Source: Elusimicrobiota bacterium (GTDB lineage Bacteria; RUG730). From it: a stretch of DNA of 5,580 nt. This document shows, in pieces, positions 1-5,491 of the stretch. The notes below the pieces were generated by a model. The model saw only the letters and a program-made list of their open reading frames with translations, did no database searches and was not told where the DNA came from. Location: contig JAIRLV010000104.1 of assembly GCA_031259185.1 (NCBI GenBank), forward strand, positions 1-5,580. The letters run 5' to 3'. Made by a program: the position numbers and the translations under genes. The stretch's first letter is position 1. The number at the start of each line of letters is the position of its first letter.

Positions 1-642
1 GGCAAAATTGGTGCTACCGAAGTTATTTATGTAGCAGCATGTCAATTAATCAGTGGAGTGTGAGGAGTTGGAACAATTTTAACAAATGCGACACCTGATG
101 GTTATGTCGGTATTGTTTCTGCTTATGATTCAGGACAAGGAACTATAACATGACAAATAATAGCGGCACCTATTACACATGATACAACTTTATCAGGTGG
201 AAATGTTAGCGGACAAAGTGATTTAAGTGTTGTATTACCTAATTGAACCAATGATGTAAATAATCCAACTCAAATTGCTTGGATCAATGGAACTAATCCT
301 GTTTATCAAGTTAATTTAATTGGCACTATTGATAATCCTATTGCTACAATTGACACTACTCACACACATTCTACCGTTTTCTTAAAAAATCCAGGAACGG
401 GAAAGTTTAACCAATTGCTAACAGCAAGTGTTCAAGTGTATGATTCAAGTGTTAGTTATATGAGTCAAGTCCTTTTTGACAGCATTACTGCTAATAGTAA
501 GTTCCAAAATGTGCCTGATTTACTATATGGACAATTTGAGGAGGATGGGAAGTCTTACACAATTGGAGTTGCTAATGCTGTAAATCCTGAGTTCAAAATA
601 TTATCAATTCAGTTAACTTATGCTGTAGTAGATAGCGATTAA
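1..642 (+). CDS. Phage tail / receptor-binding protein, C-terminal part (5' end outside window)
   Basis: The frame is open from the first base to TAA at 640-642 and gives 213 residues, provided TGA is read as Trp (codons at 61, 151 and 244); a TGG also occurs. The start lies upstream of the window. The sequence is rich in G, T, N, S and V with short alternating hydrophobic stretches (YVGIVSAYDSGQGTITWQI), as in the beta-rich distal parts of phage tail and fibre proteins. A single His-x-His (HTH, about residues 121-123 of the visible part) recalls the metal-binding HxH motifs of some trimeric fibre tips, but one copy is weak evidence. It has no cysteine-rich, signal or membrane segment in the visible part apart from one Cys near the start. 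It lies one base before a small membrane-protein gene, so it is the last large gene of a late operon. The structural/tail role is inferred from composition and context; a lipoprotein or other surface protein is less likely but not excluded. Confidence 0.6.
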
Positions 643-643
643 T

Positions 644-850
644 ATGGATATTTTTGTTGACATTTTATTAGGACTAACAACCATTTTGACGAGTGGGATT
701 TTAGGTCAATTGATATGGAACACGAGAAAGAATAAAGAACAAATGAAACAGATTAATGAATTACAAAAAGAGATTTTAGAACTTCGCAAGGATATTAATT
801 TGCTTACCGAACGGATTCTAAAATTAGAAAAGGGGATTTACAATGTTTAA
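644..850 (+). CDS. Small membrane protein with a C-terminal coiled coil (holin-like layout)
   Basis: This 68-aa protein starts one base after the stop of the tail gene, so the two are probably translationally coupled. Residues about 4-25 form one hydrophobic membrane segment ending in IWN. A basic patch (TRKNK, 27-31) follows and should stay in the cytoplasm. Residues 37-65 form an uninterrupted heptad array: Ile37, Leu40, Ile44, Leu47, Ile51, Leu54, Ile58, Leu61 and Ile65, spaced 3-4-3-4. Ile at position a and Leu at position d favours a parallel dimer in GCN4-type model coils. Small one-helix proteins next to tail genes are often holins or holin partners, though XhlA-type proteins carry the membrane helix at the C-terminus rather than the N-terminus. 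A wall-less host needs no endolysin and none is seen here, so an exit or superinfection role is an inference. It could also be a small structural or membrane-anchoring protein. Confidence 0.72.
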   Translation: MDIFVDILLGLTTILTSGILGQLIWNTRKNKEQMKQINELQKEILELRKDINLLTERILKLEKGIYNV

Positions 851-968
851 AATATTATTTAAGTTTGTATTAAAACTCGTAGAAAAATGAAGTAAAAAAA
901 CTAAAACGAGTTTAGATGATGAATTAATCGCATGTTTAAAAAAATACATTAACGATTGAAATAATTAA
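843..968 (+). CDS. 41-aa basic phage protein, unknown function
   Basis: The ATG at 843 overlaps the end of the preceding gene by 8 bases and has a purine-rich Shine-Dalgarno sequence (AAAAGGGG) a few bases upstream, which supports real translation. With TGA as Trp it gives 41 residues and ends at TAA 966-968; Trp16 and Trp39 are both TGA codons. The first 14 residues alternate Lys with hydrophobic residues (FKILFKFVLKLV), an amphipathic, membrane-active-looking helix. A Lys/Thr/Ser linker and a second short helix (LDDELIACLKKYINDW) follow. It is the last gene before an intrinsic terminator, so it closes the late operon. No family is recognised. Together with the membrane protein before it, it could act at the membrane during phage release, but the sequence does not prove this. 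It is invisible under the standard code. Confidence 0.6.
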
Positions 969-990
969 ATAAGTCTAAAATATACTCATT

Positions 991-1012
991 ACCCTATAAA
1001 ATAGGGTTTTTT
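991..1012 (+). terminator. Intrinsic terminator of the late (tail) operon
   Basis: A perfect 7-bp stem (ACCCTAT / ATAGGGT) with an AAA loop runs straight into six T residues (1007-1012). It starts 22 bases after the last stop codon of the tail operon and is the clearest intrinsic terminator in the window. Confidence 0.9.
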
Positions 1013-1043
1013 ACTACCTATATATAGAAAACGAAGCACACAA

Positions 1044-1093
1044 ACCCCTCTAATTTCGTTATTTCAATGGTGGGTATAGATATTACTACCCCT
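1044..1093. promoter_or_regulatory. ACCCCT motifs upstream of the integrase operon
   Basis: Two copies of ACCCCT (1044-1049 and 1088-1093) lie 44 bp apart, close to four helical turns, upstream of the operon promoter. The wider words AACCCCTC and TACCCCTA recur upstream of the fibre gene (4982-4989 and 4889-4896). The 1088 copy is also the right arm of a weak inverted repeat (GGGTA...TACCC). The segment 1030-1060 contains a 6-bp inverted repeat, AACGAA/TTCGTT. C-runs are rare in this AT-rich DNA, so these are candidate operator sites for a shared regulator; that role is an inference. Confidence 0.3.
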
Positions 1094-1180
1094 AAAAATT
1101 AATGCTCGTTAAATAAGATTATTAATTAGTAATTAAACTATTATTAATTTTATCTATTAAAAAAAATAATAAAAAAATAG

Positions 1181-1209
1181 TTGACTTTTTTAAGACACAG
1201 AGGTAAAGT
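1181..1209 (+). promoter_or_regulatory. Promoter of the lysogeny/integration operon
   Basis: A -35 box TTGACT (1181-1186, 5 of 6 to consensus) and a -10 box TAAAGT (1204-1209, 4 of 6) are separated by exactly 17 bases. Transcription would begin near 1216, about 36 bases before the ATG at 1252. The 30 bases upstream are almost pure A/T and could act as an UP-like element. The spacing and position between a terminator and an operon make this the best sigma-70-type promoter in the window. Confidence 0.65.
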
Positions 1210-1251
1210 GTGTGTGTATCCAAAAAGCGATACAAAAAAGAGGTAATAAAA

Positions 1252-1575
1252 ATGAAAAAAATAGATGTTAAAGAATGTTCTTGCGATACCGGTATGTTAA
1301 GAATTGATAATTGTATGGTTGAAAATTGGGAAGGTGATGGTAGGTATGAAGTAGTTTTTTTTGAAACTGATAATGATAACGATTTTAATGATTTTAGAAT
1401 TAATAATAAAAATGTTATAGCCGTTGATTGCCGTCACAACGAACAAAGTTTAGTTTATTCAAATGACTGCGATAAAAATCAGGGTTTTTTATTTGAATTA
1501 AAAAATAGTTATTTTTTGGTTGGATGGAATGATGAAAAACTTCAATATGAAATTTTGAATATGAAGTGACAATAG
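1252..1575 (+). CDS. Acidic 107-aa protein of unknown function, first gene of the operon
   Basis: The ATG at 1252 is preceded by AAGAGG with 8 bases spacing. An in-frame GTG at 1210 would extend it by 14 residues but falls on the predicted transcription start, so the shorter form is chosen. With TGA (1567) as Trp the protein ends MKWQ at TAG 1573-1575. It is clearly acidic, with the densest stretch around residues 38-48 (ETDNDNDFNDF). It has several Cys (C9, C11, C21 and two more in the C-terminal half) that do not form an obvious paired metal site. It has no signal peptide or membrane segment, and the fold looks beta-rich. No family is recognised. Small acidic proteins encoded first in phage early operons include DNA mimics and anti-restriction or anti-repressor proteins; this is only a hypothesis here. 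The next gene starts 10 bases downstream. Confidence 0.72.
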
Positions 1576-1585
1576 GAAGTTTAAT

Positions 1586-1729
1586 ATGAAACAAGTCAAA
1601 TTAATAAAAAATGGGAATGAATTCTATATGTCGTTGAATGAATTTAACGAAATGATTTTAGATTGGCAAAAAAAAGGTTATCCAAACGATAAATTCGGCG
1701 ACATTAAATTTGTGGAGGAAATTAAATAA
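1586..1729 (+). CDS. 47-aa hypothetical phage protein
   Basis: The ATG at 1586 follows AGGAAG (1574-1579), which overlaps the stop of the previous gene, and the frame ends at TAA 1727-1729. The 47 residues read as a short beta hairpin (QVKLIKNGNEFYMSL) followed by a helix (NEFNEMILDWQKK) and a charged tail. It is near neutral overall, with no Cys and no membrane segment. Its only Trp is a TGG. It lies one base before the ribbon-helix-helix gene, so the two are probably co-translated. No family is recognised. The tight operon position and good ribosome site argue that it is real. Confidence 0.62.
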   Translation: MKQVKLIKNGNEFYMSLNEFNEMILDWQKKGYPNDKFGDIKFVEEIK

Positions 1730-1730
1730 T

Positions 1731-1913
1731 ATGGAAAAAATAAAAATATTAAAACGTCCAAAAAGAATAGTGTGCACTTTTTATCTTCGCCAGGACTTGG
1801 TAAAAATAATTAATGAAGAAGCAAAGAAAGAAAGTGTCTCGCTGAATTGATTAGCAGAACAAATTTTACTAAATTATTTTGGAATAATTGGAGGCAAAGA
1901 TGAAGCAATTTAA
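1731..1913 (+). CDS. Ribbon-helix-helix (Arc/CopG-type) DNA-binding protein
   Basis: This 60-aa protein has the layout of a ribbon-helix-helix domain. A basic N-terminus (KILKRPKR) leads into a beta strand (about 13-19, IVCTFYL). Helix 1 follows (about 21-34, QDLVKIINEEAKKE), then the turn SVS and helix 2 beginning SLNWLAEQ (about 37-51). The SLN-hydrophobic start of helix 2 is typical of CopG/Arc-like repressors. Such proteins bind DNA as dimers through paired N-terminal strands. Trp40 is a TGA codon, so the domain is cut in half if the standard code is used. A GGAGG sits at 1714-1718, 12 bases before the start. As the only recognisable DNA-binding regulator here, and two genes before the integrase, it is the best candidate for a lysogeny repressor or an excisionase-type accessory protein; the sequence does not decide between them. 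Confidence 0.8.
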
Positions 1914-2058
1914 ATGCACTGCTATTATTGAATCGGATTTTAAATCCACTTTTTTCGCAGAAGGTTATCAAGAAGCAATTCTTGAATTTAGACGACAATT
2001 AAAAAAAGAATTTAATAACAATAGATGACAAATCGAGGAAATAAAAGAAATAGGTTAA
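1900..2058 (+). CDS. 52-aa hypothetical phage protein
   Basis: The start ATG at 1900 lies inside the end of the ribbon-helix-helix gene (14-base overlap) and has a strong GGAGG (1890-1894) at 5 bases spacing. With TGA (Trp43) read through, the protein is 52 residues and ends at TAA 2056-2058. It begins with a beta strand (FKCTAIIES), then another short strand and a helix (EGYQEAILEFRRQLKKEF), then a strand-like tail. This small beta-beta-alpha pattern is common in phage early proteins of unknown role. Overlapping translation with the regulator gene suggests balanced production of the two. No function is recognised. Confidence 0.65.
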
Positions 2059-2063
2059 TTAAT

Positions 2064-3056
2064 ATGACATTAGAACAATACAATTTTTTAATAGATTTAG
2101 CAGAACACGGATCTAAGTTTAACGGTTATAAAACACATAAAAGTTATATACCAATCATCAAACGAATTTATAAAAGTTTAAATAATTTAGTTTCAGGCGA
2201 TCCAGAAAAAGATTTAGAAGCGGCGAATATCTTCTTGGATAATTTATGAAATAAAAATAGAGTCGAAAACGAGGCAAATAAAGGTAGTAATTCTGTTAGA
2301 ACATTAGGCGGTGCATTTCGCTGAGTTTATCGCCAAATTTACAATGGCGAATTTAAAACCGATAAATTAATTTTAGTTCCACCAAAAGTGACAGATACCG
2401 CACCATTATCACAAAATGAAATTGATTTAGTTGATAAAGCTATTGATGAATATGTGGCTTCCGCTCCAAATGAATATATTTTTAAGCAACGCAAACATTT
2501 AGCCAATATGCTAACAATCATTAAAAATGGTGGTAAGCGATTAACTGAAGTTGCTAGAATCAAATTTAATGAGGTGGAACCTAATTTTAGCGATGGTTTT
2601 GTCACTTTCAAAATGCGAGCAGAAAAGTCGAACCGTGAAATATTATGTGGGGTAGAACAAAATATGTTTAACGAATTAAAAGAGAGCGGTTTTATTTATA
2701 AAAATGATGTTTCGGCTTCACGTTGTATTTATACTTTTGTGCGAAAATTGAATAAATTCATAATAGAAAAATATAATGTCGATTTACATTTACATCCACA
2801 TAAATTTCGCCACAACTTTGTCGCTGTATTATTAAGAACTATTAACCCTAATACTGGCAATTTCCACACAACCCAGGATATATCCGAGTGCACCGGTAAT
2901 TTACCATCTACTTTAGAAAAGCACTATAAACATTTGGTGCCAGAACGATGTGTTGAAGTGCTTAAAAGTATTAGCCCTAACATTGTTAGAAATAATGGTG
3001 TTTGAAAAAGTGTGAACGAACAATGGAAGACTTTAAAATTACAAAAAAAGAATTAG
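2064..3056 (+). CDS. int: Tyrosine recombinase (phage integrase)
   Basis: Reading TGA as Trp (Trp62, Trp87, Trp314) gives one 330-aa protein. It joins and cuts attP/attB DNA through a covalent 3'-phosphotyrosine. The N-terminal part (about 1-105) is a helical core-binding-type domain. The catalytic domain follows, with Arg159 in GGKRLTEVARIKF (Arg I), Lys188 in EKSNREI (beta-hairpin Lys), His246-x-x-Arg249 in HPHKFRHNF, and the nucleophile Tyr288 in EKHYKHL. The position usually held by His or Trp (LGH in the family) is Asn279 (CTGN), exactly 9 residues before the Tyr, an unusual change. The start at 2064 is chosen because it follows the upstream stop by 5 bases and has AGG about 9 bases upstream. 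An in-frame ATG at 2025 would add 13 basic residues. It most likely integrates this prophage. Confidence 0.93.
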
Positions 3057-3199
3057 ATGAAATTCTCAAAAAAGCATATAACGATTTTCGTGAGAAATAT
3101 TTACCAGGCATAAAAAGAGAACCAGATGGTTTAATAAATTATTTAAAATTTGTTTATTTTTATTTGGATCGGTTAGAAAAAACAAGGATTAAAAATTAA
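3023..3199 (+). CDS. 58-aa hypothetical protein overlapping the integrase 3' end
   Basis: An ATG at 3023 opens a frame ending at TAA 3197-3199; it overlaps the last 34 bases of the integrase gene. A TTG at 3002 is an alternative start giving 65 residues. Neither start has a strong Shine-Dalgarno sequence, so translation may depend on coupling to the integrase. The 58-aa product is highly charged and helical (KKELDEILKKAYNDF, then INYLKFVYFYLDRLEK), with no Cys and no clear membrane segment. Small basic proteins beside integrases are sometimes excisionases (directionality factors), but no winged-helix or MerR-like pattern is evident, so this is only a guess. The stop lies 3 bp from the stop of the convergent fibre gene. 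Confidence 0.6.
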   Translation: MEDFKITKKELDEILKKAYNDFREKYLPGIKREPDGLINYLKFVYFYLDRLEKTRIKN

Positions 3200-3211
3200 T
3201 TATTAAGTTTT
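3191..3211. terminator. Possible weak bidirectional terminator between convergent genes
   Basis: AAAAATTAAT (3191-3200) and ATTAAGTTTT (3202-3211) match as inverted arms at 9 of 10 positions around one base, with A-rich and T-rich ends on both strands. It contains almost no G/C and overlaps both stop codons, so the hairpin would be unstable. No better terminator is visible between the convergent genes. Confidence 0.22.
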
Positions 3212-4798
3212 ATAACCTATCAATCTCAAAGGAAATGGATCACCTTCAAACTGTGTGCCACCATCCAATCTTATAAAACTAACATATTCTTGCCCAATTT
3301 GATTATCAAATTTATTTACTTCTATTTTAAAACTTCCCATAGCAAAAGGTGTTTCACTTCCGCCTGAATAACTTATAGTGAAACTATATATATAACCACT
3401 TTCATCTTGTAAAGTTTTATAAGTTTGTGAATAGTTAGTATTATCTACTAATTTAGTATTATAAAATCTTTTAACCATAATTGGAATTGATGCACCTGTT
3501 TTTGCTCTAAAAAACTGATATGAATCAGTATTTCTACTAAAATTAATTCCACTTGAATCAATTTTTCAAATAGAACCAGTTGATAAATATAACCCTCCGT
3601 CCGTTGTAGTATTTAATGGATATATATCAATATAGTTATATGCCATTCCAAATTGGTCGCTATTATTTCACTTAATACCGGCACTACTTACTTGAACATC
3701 ATAAATTTGTAATACATATTTGGGTGGGGTTATAGTTGTTGTTGTTACTGTTGAATCTGAAATTTTTGTTATTGTTCCTAATGTTGTTGGATTAAACCCA
3801 TTTGTTGCATTATTTTGTTGAAAAATAACAACATCCCCCAATTCAGGATTTCTTTCCGGAATATCCGCGATTCCTCAATTTAATGTATTAATTTGAATAA
3901 TAGAAATGGCATCGACTGCACTTGTTAAATATGATTGTGTTGTGAAAATTCCCACATTTCCTACAGAACCTCCGCCTGTATGGAAAATTTTACCATTCTC
4001 ATCAATTGTTAAATCATTTGCTGAATTATTTGATATAGCATTTTGAAAAGTTGGAATGTTTGATAAATCTATGTTCCCTTTTTCAGCGAGAAGTGTGTTA
4101 GTTTCTGTTTTAGTAAAATGATTAACATTCGCTAAATTATCAAAATCAGTTTGTGCTACATTATCTAAATTGGTATTTGCTTTATTTGCCAATTTATCAT
4201 TGATTTCGCTTTTACGATAATGATTAACATCCGCTTTTATATCAAAATCTTTAATATCAACATTTGCTAAGTCAATTTCAGCGAATATATCGTCTAAATT
4301 TGTATCTCTAATTTTTATCAATTCCGCCACTTTATCAAATGTAGATTGATCTAAATAACTCATCGCTTCTTTTGATAATAAATCTTGTGTGAAAATTAAA
4401 CTAACACCACCACCATTAACATTAATAGTATTAATTTGTGAAGTAGTCATATTAGCAAGTTCTGGAAATGTTTCTGCTAGCATTCTTGTGCGAATCTCAC
4501 AATAAAATGCTTTTTTAAATAACTCCGCATTATGATGCCCTACTTTTTTCTTTCAAGCTTCTCAACTTGTAGATTTTAATTTACTGGGAACAAAATAAGT
4601 ATTTATATCAAGTGCACCAAATGCGTTACTACCAATTAATCGAAAGGTTTCAATTTGAATATTTTTATCTTCAACATCATAAAATAATTTGTTATTCGCT
4701 TGTAAAGTGGTTGGTATTACCATTTTATTTACCAGAGAATAGTCTCGAATAAATTCATCGAAATCTAAACCGTAGGTGCTTAATTCTTGTATTGTCAT
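3203..4798 (-). CDS. Tail-fibre-like / receptor-binding protein, 531 aa, minus strand
   Basis: With code 4 one frame runs from ATG (4798-4796) to TAA (3205-3203). Its five Trp residues (79, 82, 308, 377, 411) are all TGA codons, so the standard code shows only three fragments. Residues 1-105 form an N-terminal domain ending in a basic segment (STSWEAWKKK). Residues about 186-255 hold two imperfect repeats of about 33 aa (VNHYRKSEINDKLANKANTN and VNHFTKTETNTLLAEKGNID), the YxKxExxxxLAxK linker repeat seen in many phage tail fibres. A Gly-rich hinge follows (HTGGGSVGN, 273-281), then a beta-rich distal part with a Thr tract (TVTTTTITPP). There is no signal peptide, so it is probably a virion protein rather than a secreted one. 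It opposes the late operon and the integrase operon. Upstream lie an inverted repeat and a hairpin; the ribosome site is weak (TAAGAT). It may be an alternative host-recognition fibre or a gene expressed by the lysogen. Confidence 0.78.
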
Positions 4799-4808
4799 AA
4801 TTTATCTT

Positions 4809-4823
4809 ACATATCACAAAAAT
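4809..4823 (+). repeat. 15-bp inverted repeat, left copy
   Basis: ACATATCACAAAAAT is the exact reverse complement of 5195-5209. It ends 10 bases upstream of the fibre gene's start codon, so it lies in that gene's leader or promoter-proximal region. Confidence 0.85.
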
Positions 4824-4861
4824 CTAATTATTTTTAATAATTGCTCTCAATTTTTGTGATA
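4812..4861. repeat. Nested hairpin just upstream of the fibre gene
   Basis: The 12-bp arms 4812-4823 (TATCACAAAAAT) and 4850-4861 (ATTTTTGTGATA) are perfectly complementary. Inside them lies a second perfect 7-bp stem (4826-4832 AATTATT and 4836-4842 AATAATT) with a three-base loop. On the minus strand the structure finishes 13 bases before the fibre ATG. It has no T-run immediately after the stem, so it is not a normal terminator. It could be an operator, a recombinase site or a leader RNA structure. A weak minus-strand promoter-like TTGAGA lies inside it. Confidence 0.7.
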
Positions 4862-4883
4862 GTAAATAAAAAATAAAAATAGA

Positions 4884-4988
4884 ACCCCTACCCCTATTTA
4901 AGAATTTACAAAGAAAACTTTATAAATCACCTAACTTAGGTGGCATAAACGAATAATAACCTTTACCAAAATAATAAAACTAACCCCT
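4884..4988. promoter_or_regulatory. ACCCCT motifs upstream of the fibre gene
   Basis: ACCCCT occurs as a tandem pair at 4884-4889 and 4890-4895 and again at 4983-4988; a variant ACCCCCT is at 5240-5246. The same word occurs twice upstream of the integrase operon and was not found in any coding region of the window. A shared regulator binding site is possible; no function is proven. Confidence 0.3.
4928..4942. promoter_or_regulatory. 15-bp dyad, possible operator
   Basis: CACCTAA and TTAGGTG are perfect inverted arms around a single C. The short centre makes a stable RNA hairpin unlikely and suits a dimeric DNA-binding protein. It lies 130 bp upstream of the fibre start codon. Confidence 0.35.
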
Positions 4989-5194
4989 CATTAAGAGATT
5001 CGGTTAATTAAAAATTTTAAAAATTAAGCAGCATAGCATTAGTTTCCGCGAAATATCTACCCACATTTTGTGTTTAAATATGAAACAATTTAGATAGTAA
5101 TTAATTATCTGTCGACATATTTGATATTCACTATTATTATTTTTTTGAAGATTCAAGATTTATTAATCATTTTTAATATTTTGCATCATTTCAT

Positions 5195-5209
5195 ATTTTT
5201 GTGATATGT
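5195..5209 (-). repeat. 15-bp inverted repeat, right copy
   Basis: ATTTTTGTGATATGT is the exact reverse complement of 4809-4823. The two copies enclose 371 bp of non-coding DNA. It lies a few bases downstream of a minus-strand TATAAT box. Confidence 0.85.
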
Positions 5210-5220
5210 TATTAGCGAAT

Positions 5221-5226
5221 ATTATA
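5221..5226 (-). promoter_or_regulatory. Possible leftward promoter (-10 TATAAT) for the fibre gene
   Basis: The minus strand reads TATAAT, a perfect -10 box, preceded by TGCC (close to an extended -10). No -35 box is visible at 17 bases, which is common in mycoplasma promoters. A start near 5214 would put the right copy of the 15-bp repeat at the very 5' end of a leader of about 415 bases running to the fibre gene. A second, weaker leftward candidate is TCGACA-N17-TAAATT (5115 down to 5087). Confidence 0.3.
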
Positions 5227-5327
5227 GGCATTCAAAATTACCCCCTATAGTATTTTTTTATTTAATTCGAATTCAAGACATTTTGCTCTCATATAAAATA
5301 CTTGACTATTCAAATAAATATATTTTG

Positions 5328-5383
5328 AAAAACACCTGTATCTCATGTTGCCGAAAAAAACGATCATGCCACAGATGCTTTTT
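5328..5383. terminator. Imperfect hairpin with A-run and T-run ends, possible bidirectional terminator
   Basis: AAAAACACCTGT (5328-5339) faces ACAGATGCTTTTT (5371-5383). The CACCTGT/ACAGATG arms pair with one mismatch, which becomes a G-U wobble on the minus strand. A5 and T5 runs flank the stem and a CATG/CATG pair lies further in. The loop is large. It may terminate transcription approaching from either side of the phage/host boundary; it is not a strong example. Confidence 0.3.
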
Positions 5384-5453
5384 GAAACTTAATAACGAAA
5401 ATAAAAATTACATTCGCTAAATAAATCGATTTTAATATTCATAAAATTATTTC

Positions 5454-5481
5454 TTCTTTAAATCACAGATTATTTAAAGAA
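5454..5481. repeat. Perfect 10-8-10 inverted repeat: candidate attachment core or operator
   Basis: TTCTTTAAAT (5454-5463) and ATTTAAAGAA (5472-5481) are perfectly complementary and are separated by CACAGATT. Two 10-bp arms around an 8-bp centre match the general architecture of tyrosine-recombinase crossover sites. The element also covers the position where a -35 box for the FAD gene would lie (5469-5474), so a repressor operator is an equal alternative. There is no T-run after it, so it is not a terminator. Confidence 0.4.
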
Positions 5482-5491
5482 TGTTATTGGT

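Noticed and set aside
361-369. HTH (His-Thr-His) as a proven metal-binding fibre tip
   Set aside because: Only one His-x-His is present, whereas metal-binding fibre tips usually have several in register.
1210-1251. GTG start at 1210 for the 107-aa protein
   Set aside because: It would begin at the end of the predicted -10 box, while the ATG at 1252 has AAGAGG at good spacing.
1810-1998. 62-codon minus-strand frame opposite the RHH and 52-aa genes
   Set aside because: The plus strand has two overlapping genes with strong ribosome sites and an RHH pattern; the minus frame has no ribosome site.
2247-2324. Integrase as a pseudogene broken by TGA codons at 2247 and 2322
   Set aside because: TGA falls in frame in many genes here and always fits Trp; the frame is otherwise intact with all but one catalytic residue.
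2339-2611. 90-codon minus-strand frame inside the integrase gene
   Set aside because: It lies wholly opposite the integrase catalytic domain, whose active-site residues are conserved, so it is a shadow frame.
5163-5231. 22-codon minus-strand frame with AGGGGG upstream (possible leader peptide)
   Set aside because: It is very short, covers the 15-bp repeat and a candidate promoter, and has no recognisable product; the purine run is one of the C-rich motifs seen elsewhere in non-coding DNA.
5245-5367. 40-codon minus-strand frame
   Set aside because: It has no ribosome-binding site, starts inside an imperfect hairpin and has an irregular composition; likely chance in a region without genes.
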